Shown: piece after piece, positions 40,529-50,300 of the stretch
Layout of the letters: every line of letters starts with the position of its first letter
Position numbering within the stretch: position 1 is the stretch's first letter
Assembly (NCBI RefSeq): GCF_001612965.1
Contig: NZ_BDBL01000001.1
Span: 62,001-126,000 of the forward strand
Direction of reading: 5' to 3'
From: Nocardia kruczakiae NBRC 101016
GTDB taxonomy: Bacteria; Actinomycetota; Actinomycetes; Mycobacteriales; Mycobacteriaceae
DNA: 64,000 nucleotides
Notes under the pieces: model-generated
The model's input: the letters and a program-made list of their open reading frames with translations, nothing else
The model's database searches: none
Told to the model about the DNA's origin: nothing
Translations under genes and position numbers: made by a program

Positions 40529-41485
40529 ATGGCAGGGCAGCATTCGGCGGCATCGGGACAGTGGTGCCGGCGCGTTGGTTCCTCACTCGTCATCGGGGCG
40601 TTGCCACTGACAGTGGCGCTGTGGCAGACGGGTGTGGCGGGGGCGGCCGCGCCGACCACCGATTCGGGTGTGGCGCCGGCCGCCGGGATGCTGCCGGACA
40701 CCGGGACCGTCGCCGCCGGCGTCTCGAACGCGGCGGATGCCGTGGCCCGCGTGGTCACGCAGGCCAACCCGTGGCAGTTCCAGCCGAGTGCCGCGACCGA
40801 CCCGGCCGTACCGCCCTTCGCCGCCCCGGTCGCAGATGCCGAACCGAATGCCTCCGCCGAAGCGCCGGCCGCCGCGCCCGCCCCGGGCACCGTGTCGACG
40901 ACCCGCAACGCCGCTGACAGCACTCGGGCGGTCCCCGATCTCACCGCGCCGGCCATGGTGAATCCGGGCGCACTGCATATGCCCGACCTCGCCCATCCGG
41001 CGCCGCCGGTGGCGCCGATCAAGGCGCCCGAGGGCACCATCCGGATCGGTTCGGTCGTCACGCCCCGGCCCGATTTCATCGATCCGCAGCTGACCGCGCA
41101 GATCAACGATTCGGCCGCGCAGACCGAGGCGGGTTTGGCGCAGACGCTGGACTCGGCCGGATTCGAGCCGTCGCGCTCCGACCGCATCGCCGCGGACACC
41201 CTCGGCGGGGCGGTGATCGGGTCCAGCGTGGGCAATATCGTCAGCAGCCCGATCGCGAGCACCAGCGCGGTCGTCGGCGCGGTCGCCGGTTTCATCGCCG
41301 GGATCCCGTTCCTGCCCGCAGGTCTGGTCGTCATGCCGGTCGTCGGCGCCGCCATCGGTTACGCGGTGATCGCGGCGCCGGCCGCTGCCGCGGGTGCCGC
41401 GATCGGGGCCGGAGTAGGCGCGATCGAGGGTGCGGTCGCCCCCGGTGTGGCCACACCGCCGCAGGCGGCTCCCACGCAGATGTGA
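40529..41485 (+). CDS. Secreted Ala/Pro-rich protein with C-terminal glycine zipper
   Basis: This 318-aa protein has a signal peptide of about 40 residues (basic start, LVIGALPLTVALW core, cleavage near GVAGAAA). It continues with a low-complexity Ala/Pro region (about residues 45-165), a helical segment (DFIDPQLTAQINDSAAQTEA) and a C-terminal GxxxG-rich stretch with GAVAGFIAGIPFLPAG and GAAIGAGVGAIEGA. Such glycine zippers often insert in or span membranes. The start has a good GGAGG (40519-40523). I know similar unnamed exported proteins from nocardiae but no function. It may be cell-envelope or outer-membrane associated. Confidence 0.8.
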   Translation: MAGQHSAASGQWCRRVGSSLVIGALPLTVALWQTGVAGAAAPTTDSGVAPAAGMLPDTGTVAAGVSNAADAVARVVTQANPWQFQPSAATDPAVPPFAAPVADAEPNASAEAPAAAPAPGTVSTTRNAADSTRAVPDLTAPAMVNPGALHMPDLAHPAPPVAPIKAPEGTIRIGSVVTPRPDFIDPQLTAQINDSAAQTEAGLAQTLDSAGFEPSRSDRIAADTLGGAVIGSSVGNIVSSPIASTSAVVGAVAGFIAGIPFLPAGLVVMPVVGAAIGYAVIAAPAAAAGAAIGAGVGAIEGAVAPGVATPPQAAPTQM

Positions 41486-41535
41486 TCCGGGCCGTGGCCG
41501 TCGCGCGAATGCGGCCGGTTGTCGGTGGACGCCGG

Positions 41536-41541
41536 TAGGCT
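41536..41541 (+). promoter_or_regulatory. -10 box of the Fpg/Nei gene (leaderless type)
   Basis: TAGGCT ends 6 nt before ATG 41548, with no ribosome binding site. Confidence 0.5.
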
Positions 41542-41547
41542 GCGGGA

Positions 41548-42414
41548 ATGCCCGAGTTGCCGGAGATCATGGCGCTCGAACAGTTTCTGGTCGAGCATGC
41601 CGTCGGCGCGGTTGTCGGGCGGGTCGACGTCGCGGCGCTGAGTGTGCTCAAGACGTTCGATCCGCCGGTGACCGCGCTGTCCGGGCGTGATGTCACCGGC
41701 GCCGGGCATTGGGGAAAGCATCTGGGCCTCGACTGCGACGGGCTGTGGCTGATCACGCATCTGTCGCGCGGCGGCTGGCTGCGCTGGATCGACGAACCCG
41801 GTGCCGCGCCGCCGAAACCGGGGAAAGGCCCACTGGCGCTGCGGGTCCACTTCTTCACCCCCGAGGGCGCGACGCCCGCCTTCGACCTCACCGAGGCCGG
41901 GACCAAGAAGCGGCTCGCCGTCTGGATCACCGCGGACCCGCAGTCGGTGCCCGGAATCGCCCGCCTCGGCCCCGACGCGCTCGAGATCTCCGAGGACCAC
42001 TTCGCCGAACTCCTCGCCGGCACCTCGCAGCGATTGAAGACCGTATTGGCCGATCAGACCGTGCTGGCCGGCATCGGCAACGCCTACTCCGACGAGATTC
42101 TGCACGCCGCCCGGCTCTCGCCCTTCGCCACCGCGTCCACCCTCGGCGCCGACAAGGTCGCCGAGCTGTACCGGGCGATGCGCGGCATCCTCACCGACGC
42201 GATCACTCGCTCCGTCGGCCAGGACGCGGCGCGGCTCAAGGGGGAGAAGCGGTCGGGCATGCAGGTGCACGCGCGGACCGGACTGCCGTGCCCGGTCTGC
42301 GGTGACACCGTGCGCGAGGTCGCCTACGCCGACAAATCGTTCCAGTACTGTCCGACCTGCCAGACCGGCGGCAAGATCCTCGCCGATCGGCGTATGTCCC
42401 GGCTGCTCAAGTAG
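41548..42414 (+). CDS. Fpg/Nei family DNA glycosylase
   Basis: This 288-aa base-excision repair enzyme begins MPELPEIMALE; Pro-2 and Glu-3 are the catalytic residues. The H2TH region includes QTVLAGIGNAYSDEILHAA (Asn for DNA backbone contact). The C-terminal zinc finger is complete, with CPVCG and YCPTCQ. It should excise oxidised bases and nick at abasic sites; whether 8-oxoguanine or pyrimidine lesions are preferred is not clear. It converges on the esterase gene with one base between the stops. Confidence 0.94.
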   Translation: MPELPEIMALEQFLVEHAVGAVVGRVDVAALSVLKTFDPPVTALSGRDVTGAGHWGKHLGLDCDGLWLITHLSRGGWLRWIDEPGAAPPKPGKGPLALRVHFFTPEGATPAFDLTEAGTKKRLAVWITADPQSVPGIARLGPDALEISEDHFAELLAGTSQRLKTVLADQTVLAGIGNAYSDEILHAARLSPFATASTLGADKVAELYRAMRGILTDAITRSVGQDAARLKGEKRSGMQVHARTGLPCPVCGDTVREVAYADKSFQYCPTCQTGGKILADRRMSRLLK

Positions 42415-42415
42415 T

Positions 42416-43936
42416 TCAGACCAGCGCCGGAACCCGGACTCCGTGCCACGCGAGCCGTTTCGCGCGATCCGGATCGACCTCCACCCGCGCCGGGCTGTCG
42501 ATGATGCGGGTGCTGCGGCGCTGCTCGGTGTACTGCGGCCAGGACGGCAGCGGCTCGCCCTTGCGGGCGAACGACAGCCAGTTGTCCTGGAATTCGCGCT
42601 GCACCGCGAGGAAGTCCCGATAGCCGCCCGCCGCGGTCAGGCCACGTCCGATGGGGCTGTCCACCCCGCCGAACACCGGAATCAGATCGAGGGCGTGGGT
42701 GGCGCCGAAGCCGGCCAACTGGACCGCGCGCGGCGCGTAGTCGAGCCGATAGGCGTAGGTCGGGGCGTGGCGGCTGTGGCCCTCGAGCACCTCCACGGTG
42801 GGACGCCAGAAGACGAAGTCACCGCCCATGCGCACGGCGGCCCGCCGTGACGGATAGCCGGGATAGGCTGCCACGACCCGCTTTTCGAGGTCGGCGTCGC
42901 CGCATCGCGACAGCGCCACGTGCAGTTGTCCGGGGGTGGTGGGCAGGCTGCGGTCCCAGCGTTTGAACAGGGTCGCCTCGTCGCGGTTGGTGCCGATGAT
43001 CAGGGGGACGGCGTGGGCGCGCCCGGCGGCGATGGCATCGATCGGATCCATCGGCAGGAACTCGCCGTCGACGACCGGGGCGGCGGGGAAGCTGCCCGGC
43101 TGCCGCCACAGCACATCGCCGATCGCGCGGTCGGCGGCCTTGCGGATGTCGTTGGCACCGGCGCTGCTCAGCGCCTCGGCCGCCTCGTGCGACGTGGCAG
43201 CCGGATTGTCGACGCCCAGATTTTCGACGCAGCGCCGGGCGAAGATCCGCGCCTCCTCGGCGGTCAGCGACCAGTCCGCCGGCGCGCTCTGCGCGATGCC
43301 CCGATGGAACAGCCCGGCCGCGGCCGGGGTGGCGAGGAGGCTGACCACCGCGTGCGCGCCGGCCGATTCGCCGAAGATGGTCACATTGTTCGGATCACCG
43401 CCGAAGGCCGCGATATTGCGCTGCACCCACTGCAGGGCCGCCACCTGGTCGCGCAGACCCAGATTGGATTCGAACGGCCGTGTCGCCGTGGAGAATTCAC
43501 TGAAGTCGACGTAGCCGAAGGCGCCCAGCCGATAGTTGAACGACACGACGATCACATCGCCGCGCAATGCCAGGCGGGCGCCGGAATACAGCCGCAGCGC
43601 CGAGGTGCCCAGCACATAACCGCCACCGTGGATGAACACCATGACCGGCCGGGGGGCGGTGGCCGGTTCCAGGGGCGCGGTGACGTTCAGGGTCAGGCAG
43701 TCCTCGCTCGTCGGCTGCGGGCCGCGCGGGCCGATGCGGGCGCCGTCGCGTTGCTGCATCGCGGCGAATCCGTATTCGGTGGCCATGCGCACCCCGGACC
43801 AGCTCTCGACGGGCTGCGGCGCGCGGAAACGAAGATCGCCGACGGGCGGTGCGGCGAAGGGAATCGAACGCCACTGCGCGATGCGACGCCGCCGGAGACC
43901 GCGAACAACGCCGTCGGCGGTCGTGATGTCAACCAT
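42416..43936 (-). CDS. Type-B carboxylesterase/lipase
   Basis: This 506-aa alpha/beta hydrolase carries RSIPFAAPPVGDLRFRAP, the family signature EDCLTLNV, the nucleophile elbow FGESAGA, the acidic residue in GTNRDEATLF and the His in GATHALDLIPVFG. The catalytic triad is therefore intact. No signal peptide is seen, so it is probably cytoplasmic. A TACCAT box ends 6 nt before the ATG, suggesting its own leaderless promoter in addition to read-through from the DUF2630 gene 16 nt upstream. The substrate is unknown. Confidence 0.94.
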   Translation of the reverse strand: MVDITTADGVVRGLRRRRIAQWRSIPFAAPPVGDLRFRAPQPVESWSGVRMATEYGFAAMQQRDGARIGPRGPQPTSEDCLTLNVTAPLEPATAPRPVMVFIHGGGYVLGTSALRLYSGARLALRGDVIVVSFNYRLGAFGYVDFSEFSTATRPFESNLGLRDQVAALQWVQRNIAAFGGDPNNVTIFGESAGAHAVVSLLATPAAAGLFHRGIAQSAPADWSLTAEEARIFARRCVENLGVDNPAATSHEAAEALSSAGANDIRKAADRAIGDVLWRQPGSFPAAPVVDGEFLPMDPIDAIAAGRAHAVPLIIGTNRDEATLFKRWDRSLPTTPGQLHVALSRCGDADLEKRVVAAYPGYPSRRAAVRMGGDFVFWRPTVEVLEGHSRHAPTYAYRLDYAPRAVQLAGFGATHALDLIPVFGGVDSPIGRGLTAAGGYRDFLAVQREFQDNWLSFARKGEPLPSWPQYTEQRRSTRIIDSPARVEVDPDRAKRLAWHGVRVPALV

Positions 43937-43942
43937 TACCCG

Positions 43943-43948
43943 ATGGTA
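43943..43948 (-). promoter_or_regulatory. Possible -10 box of the carboxylesterase gene (leaderless type)
   Basis: TACCAT on the minus strand ends 6 nt before the ATG. It lies within the 16-nt gap after the DUF2630 stop. Confidence 0.35.
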
Positions 43949-43952
43949 ACCG

Positions 43953-44198
43953 TTACTGCAGATACCCTTCGACCTGCTTCACGGGGTTGGCCTGGGCTTC
44001 GTCGGGGTTGCCGCCCTGCTCGATGCGGGCCCGCCGCTGCCGCAGCAGATCCCAGCACTGATCGAGCATCACCTCGAGATCGGCCAGCTTGGCCCGCTCG
44101 GTCTCGTGATCGAGTTCCCCGCTGGTGGCCTTGGACCGCAGCTGATGCTCCTGCTTCACCAGGTCCTGGATATGGGCAAGGATGTCCTGTTCGGTCAT
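43953..44198 (-). CDS. DUF2630 family protein
   Basis: This 81-aa, highly charged, probably coiled-coil protein begins MTEQDILAHIQDLVKQEHQL. The heptad-like pattern continues through LADLEVMLDQCWDLLRQRRA. It matches the short actinobacterial DUF2630 family of unknown function. The start ATG 44198 is 6 nt downstream of a TACCAT box (44210-44205). It lies 129 nt downstream of the giant gene and immediately upstream of the esterase. Confidence 0.88.
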   Translation of the reverse strand: MTEQDILAHIQDLVKQEHQLRSKATSGELDHETERAKLADLEVMLDQCWDLLRQRRARIEQGGNPDEAQANPVKQVEGYLQ

Positions 44199-44204
44199 GA
44201 GGCC

Positions 44205-44210
44205 ATGGTA
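44205..44210 (-). promoter_or_regulatory. Possible -10 box of the DUF2630 gene (leaderless type)
   Basis: TACCAT on the minus strand lies 6 nt before the ATG; no Shine-Dalgarno sequence. Confidence 0.35.
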
Positions 44211-44327
44211 CGGCGCGCGTCGGCGGGCAGGACTGTGGCGGCGAGCGCCGACGGGGTCGGGCCCCGGATCGTCGACTTCATGCATTCCCCACGTGACCAG
44301 GGCGCTCGGCACCGTGGGCTCGGGGCC

Positions 44328-47300
44328 TTACGGGGCGCTGAGCGCCGTGCGGGTACCGGTCGCATCAATGATGCCGGCGAGGAAAGGGACTCGGGCGACC
44401 GCTGCGGCCGGATGGCGGCGCAGGACGGTTTCGCGCACGGTCCGGATGTACCCTCCGGCTTCCGGATGATCGCGGCGCCGCAGGTAGTGGCCGAAGTCGT
44501 AGTCGCCACCCAGCAACTCGTGCGTTGCCGCCGCGAACAGCCGCAGCCTCTCGTTCGCGGGGGTGGATGGGCGGGTTCGGCGCAGTTGTGTGCGCAGGGC
44601 GTCGTCGAGTATCTCGGGAGCGGCATCCGGTGCGGCGGCCAGCACATTCGCGACGGTGGAGGTGAACCACTGGGCAATTCGCCCCTCCACCGATGTCGTG
44701 CCCTGGAATCCGTCGCGCAACCGCATGGCGTGACGCAGCTGATACGGCTCGATCCAGTGGTTCAGGAAGCGGTTGTAGACCGCGCGGCAGGCGATCATCG
44801 GAAGCAGGCTGTCGCCCGCGTATCGTGCTCGGAAGTATGCCGGTGTCTGCCGGTCCAGGGCTCGGCAACCCGGATAGTTCAATCCGTAGACACCGTCGCG
44901 GGGAATGGGATCGAAATGCCGGAACTCCTCCGGCCGCAAGAGTTTCCGGGTCAGGTCACGATCGACCTGGAGGATCGGCCGTGCCGCTATCATCGCGAGG
45001 TAGGGATACTGTGGAAGCTCGTCGAGCGACAGGTCGCGCTGCACGCGGCCGATGGCGCTGGCATGTGCCGCTGTGTCGGGTCCGCTGGGCTGCTCCAGCT
45101 CACCTCCCCACATCGTCCCGTATTTGTAGATGCGCAGCATCTCACCGGGCGTCCGGGGTCGCGACTGTTCGAGCAGCAACCTTCGGCCGCTCGTATTGGG
45201 AAGGCCGAGAGCCGCTTCCGCCTCCAGCGCGGCGGCCGAGAATGCCGCGAGCGCACTCAGCCGTGGCCCGCGTTCGGCCAGCCAGTTCAGCTGCCAATCC
45301 CAGTAGTCGGGGCTGTCGATCCAGGCCGGGCCGTGCTGTTCACCCGCCGCGATGCGCAGCAGATCCTCGACATAGTCGAAGCTCGGCCCGAAACCGAGTA
45401 GTTCCGTGGCGAGCCGGTCGGGTTGGGGTGCGTATGCGGTCGAGGACGACGGCCGCCTCCCGATGCGGGGGTCGGTCGCAGTCGAGCCGCGTCGTTCGGC
45501 CTCGGCCGCGGCCAGCGTGCTGATGTTGCGGTGGACTATCGCTTCGCCCTCGGTCGGCGTCAGGCTGTCGACCTCGGCAGCCACGACTGCTTCGGCCTCG
45601 GCCTCGTCCGGTTCGAGTGCCCCGTCCTGCTGGCGGATGCCGTACGAGCTGAATTGGGTCGCCATCCAGGCCCGTAGAGCCGGAATGTCGTTGGACCCGT
45701 ATCTTTCCTCGAAGGCCCGGCTGACCACCTCATACGCCCTCGGCGCGTGGACGGGCAGGAGTCTGCGCAGCAGATGCGCCAACTCGTGAATGGCCAAGCA
45801 GAAGTACACCCGATCGAGATCGAGGCGCAGCCGTTCGGCAGTCAACTGCTTTATCGCGTCGGCGTGCATTCGCGCCGGTGCGGTCATCCACAATTCGTTG
45901 AATTCGATGCCGTCTACGGAGGTGTGGGCGAATTCGCCGATGTCCCCGGGAGCGATTCTGATCTCGGACAAGTCGCCGAGGATCGGGAATCGCGCGATCA
46001 TGTGCCGTATAGCCGCGACGAGCTCACCAGCGGTGGCCGCGGGAATGCCCGGGTTGTCGAGACCGATGATGTCGACGCCGTAATCGGCTCGCAGCGCCGC
46101 CGCCATGGCCAGCTTGGCCTGTTGTTCCATCGGCGTGATCGGGTGGTACTCGGCCGTGAGTTGTTCTCGGTCCCGGTCTTTCCCGGTTTGGCGCTGCGGC
46201 GCGTGCACAGTCAGCAGGTTGTGTAGCACCTGCTCCCCGACCGATGTGTCCCGTGGATCGTGTTCCATGGCCGCGAAGGCTCCCGCCAGCGCCTCGGCCG
46301 AGTTCAATCGTCCTTTCCCATCGGGGCCGTATTCGCGGAATTGGCTGTTGGACCAAGCGAATCCCTCACGGGGAGACCAGCGCATCGGCCCCTGGTGACT
46401 GTTCTCATGGTGGCCCAACAGCGTCGTCTTGGCTTTTTGTCGTGCGATCAGCCGAGTCGCGACATCGAGTGCGTAGCCGAACTCACGGCGAATCAGCCCG
46501 ACTATCGGCTCCGCGACGGATCCCACAGCGCGGCCGCTGTTCACCATGTCGGCCCATTCCGAAGCGAAGAGCGCTCGGTCGGCCGCGACGGCGTCGGATA
46601 TCGTGATCGACCGCGTGTAGGGGTAACTCGTGTCGGTTCCGGCGACATGGTCGCTCACGGCGAGCGAACGCGGCTCGGGGATGGGGCCGAACCCGATCCG
46701 GTGTAGTTGAACGTAAGGGTATTTCGTCAACAGCCGGTGTGTCGCCCGAGCGAGCTCACGAACGAGTTCCACTGTTACGCCGGGTATGTCGATTCCGAAC
46801 ATGTGGATGGCGTGTCTGTCCCACAACTCTGCGGCTACCGCGGCGCCCGTTGTGCAGGATGCGAACGGGTCGGCCACAGCCCGGTCGACTGCACCGGCCG
46901 CCACCACCGAATCACGTGCCGCGCGAGCCAGACGCCGATGCTGCTCACGCAATTCCTCCGGGTAGCCGGGATCATCGAATGGCAATCGCTGTTGCGGGGT
47001 GGCGATGCGCCAATGGCGTTGGAGCCGGCCATTGTGAATCCGGCTGCCCAGGTCGTCGAGGAAGTCGTCGGTCGAAATGTCTGTCCCGGAATCCAGCGCG
47101 GCGAGCACGATCGGCACTGCGATTTCCGCCAATCGCAGATGTTCGGACAGCACATCGTTCGGGAGGTCGTGGAATTCCGTGGTGGCCGGCGAGATTCGGT
47201 TGCTGCCGTTGTGCGCGTCGATCCAGGCCGGGGCGGTCGTTGTGCCGAGGGGGGAGCCGTAGCCAGTGGGCTCAGGTGAATCAGTGGCCGCACCCGCGTA

Positions 47301-50300
47301 CAGACGAGCAGCTACTGCGACGATCAGCGAACGCGGAGGGGGTGCCGGAACGTCGTTGTTCGTCTCCTCGGATCGGGGCGCTGAGCCGATTTCGCCGTCC
47401 TCGGCCACCCGGCCCGTCGCTTCCCCGGCTTGGAGCGGCATCGGGTTTTCGGGAGATGCGCCGGGACGCTCGGTGTGGGGCTGCTCCGGGTTACGAGGTC
47501 GACCGGGATCGAAACGTGTGCCGGTCCATGGCGTTACGCCGCCCGCAACCGTTCCGATCGCCGGGGCCGCGTCGACTCTGCGCGGAGCGGCGTCCAGAGC
47601 GTCGGCCCCGACTGGTTGGCGTCCGGGCATCTCGCCGGTGGGGAAGGTCACCGTGTACGTGCCGTCCGGGATGGCGGGTCGGCCTAGCGGATCCACCACC
47701 CATGTGCCGTCGACAGACCGGACATGCGCTCGGGTCAGTTGTTCTCGTGTGCCTCGTTCGGCGGCTAGTTCGGTCGGGACTTGGTGGTGGACCGGTGTAG
47801 CCGGTGTGTCGTAGGTGCCGTCCAGCGATGCGGCCAGGTATCTCACCTTGCCCAGTACATCGAATCGGCGTATCACCGATCCGGCGGTGATGGTGCCCAT
47901 GGCCGCCGTCATTCCGATCGCGGTGGGTGTCGCTCCTTGGTTGGCGATGAGCGTGCCGCCCGCGAGACCGGCCAGGGAGTAGGCGGCGATTCGGCTGACG
48001 GTGAGGAAGGATTGCGCGCGCCCGAGCCGATCGTCGGGCACGTTTCGGTTGAAGTAGGCGTTGGTGTGCACGCCGGCGGCTCCCAGGGCCACCCAGCCCG
48101 CCGCGTAACCGGCGCCGCCGATGTACGGGTCGTTCGTGAACGCGGTGATCAAGGCGCCGGCCGCCATCCCGGTCAGACCGACGTACCTGGCGGCCAGCAG
48201 TTTGTGGATGTCGACCTTGCTCAACCATCGTTTGGGCAAGGAATTGCCGATGATGCCGCCGATCGACGGCAGGATGAATGCCGCGGAGGTCTGGGCGCCG
48301 GAAAGTCCGGCCGCGGACAGCGAGTGGATGAAAAAGAAATGTTGTACGCCCAGATATCCGTTGGTGACGACGAGATTCCAGGTGTAGTTGCGCAGGATCT
48401 TGTCTTGGTGCAACGCTTCGAAACCGGGTACGAACACCTCGCGCAAACGGCCTCGAAACGATTGCGGCTCAGTCTGTCCGGGTGTGGGCGCCAGAGTGCG
48501 AACCCTGCGCAGCCCCGCCACGTTGACGCCGGAGGCCGCCGAGTCGAGTCCGAAGATCAACCACGGTTGCAACGCCCCCGCGAGACTGGTGCCGATCGTC
48601 CGGGAGAGGTTGGTCACGAAGGCGTTGTATTGGCTGAAACCCTGCTGCAAGCGTATGTCGGATCCGAGGATCGCGCGGTTGACCCGGGTCGCGGCCGGCG
48701 CGTACAGCGTGTCGGCGGCGGTGTTCACAAGATTCGCGCCGAGCAGGAGCGGAACCATGTACGGCGTATGGAATCCGGATGTGGCAGCGGCTACGGCGGA
48801 GGCGCCGAACATGACCCGCTTGGCACCCTTCATCATCCTGGTGGGTTCTATGGTGTCGGCGAGGTAGCCCATGAAGGGAGCCAGAACGATCCTCGGCACA
48901 TCCGACAGCCCCGCGACGACGGCCGCGGTTTGCGGATCGATGCCCATCATCAGCAAAATCAGGGCGTTCTGGGACGCCGAGGTGCCTATCTCGGCTACCA
49001 GTTGGCCGGAGAAGAGGGTTCGCGCCTCGGCACTGTTGCGGACCAGGCGGAGCAGCGATCCGTTCGCTTCGGCAGCGGCTGTCGTCCGCCCGGCGGTGCC
49101 GGTGCCCGGGTCCGGCTGCTCGCCCTTCCGGCGTGCCGGGTTGGCGTGGCCCTCGTCGCCGACCCGCGGATCGTCGGCGAAGACGATGGTGGGGTCTGTG
49201 CTCAGGTGTGCGACGAGTCCGGTGCGGTCGGTGCGGGAGTTCGTACCACGGGGCAGGTCGAGGGCATCCTCGATCTCGGGAATCCGTCCGGCGGCATTCG
49301 GCGCTCCTGCCGCGGAGTCGGGTGCGGGAACGGGCGAACCTACGGACGATTGCCGAAACGCCCGAGCATCCTCGCCGGCGGCGCGGCGGGCTCGCTGCTC
49401 TTCCAGCAAGGCCGCGGCCCGGCGTTCCGAGGAATCCCCGACCTTTTTGCGGGCGCGGGCCAAGGGGTGGCCATCGCCCGGTGGGGCGGCCGGGCCGGAC
49501 GCGGATTCGGCGAGCCTGGTCAGTTCGTCCTCGTCGAATGCGTCGAGCGCGCCGACGATCCGCGGCATGGCGGTGACCAGACTGGGAGATTCGATGCGGG
49601 GCAGTGAACGCTCGACGTGTTCGTCGACGGTACGAATCGAGATGGACAGCTTGTCGGCGATCTCCCGTCTGCTGAGTCCACGAGACAGGTACGCGAGCAC
49701 GACGATCTGGCGCGGGGTCAGTACCTCCCGGAGATCGGTCAGTGGCGCTTGCACGGAAACGAGCCCGCGACGTGCGCCTTCGGCGGCGATCAGATAGCGC
49801 TTGGTGGGAATTTCGAGCGCCGCCGCCAACTCCCGGATATAGGTCGCCGCCATGCCCGTGTCCGGCAACGCTTCGGTGATCTCCGGATCGGTCCACCCCT
49901 GGGAGATCCACAGCAGCACATTCAGGTGATCGGAACTCACGGTGCTGGAACCATCGATCACCTCGATGCGGTAATCGTCGAGGGTCCGCCCGTTCTCGTC
50001 TTCGATCCGTATGGCCTCCAGGGCGGCCCGGACCGCCGAGTCGACGCCGATTGTGAAGTGCCACTTGATCTGTGGTGGGAAGCCATCCACCCAGTAATCG
50101 CGATTCGAATATGCGATGCGGAGTTGCTTGCGTGCCTGTGCCTCGAGTCTGCTCTGGCGCTGCCGCTGCCACTCGAGGGTGTAATTCTTCGCCTCGTGCC
50201 AGGCTCGGCCTCCGTCGGTCGAGACGTCGACTTCGCTCTCCAAACGACCGCCATCCGGCGTTTCGGCGTGGACGGGAGTGCCCAGCGCGTGGATTTCCTG

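Noticed and set aside
44218..44253. Inverted repeat CGTCGGCG / CGCCGACG as terminator of the giant gene
   Set aside because: The arms are only 8 bp with a 20-nt loop and no T-run, and such GC repeats are frequent here by chance.
47781..49607. Plus-strand frame of about 600 codons inside the giant gene
   Set aside because: The minus strand here clearly encodes an MFS module and LuxR domains. The plus-strand translation is low-complexity Gly/Arg with no recognisable motif.
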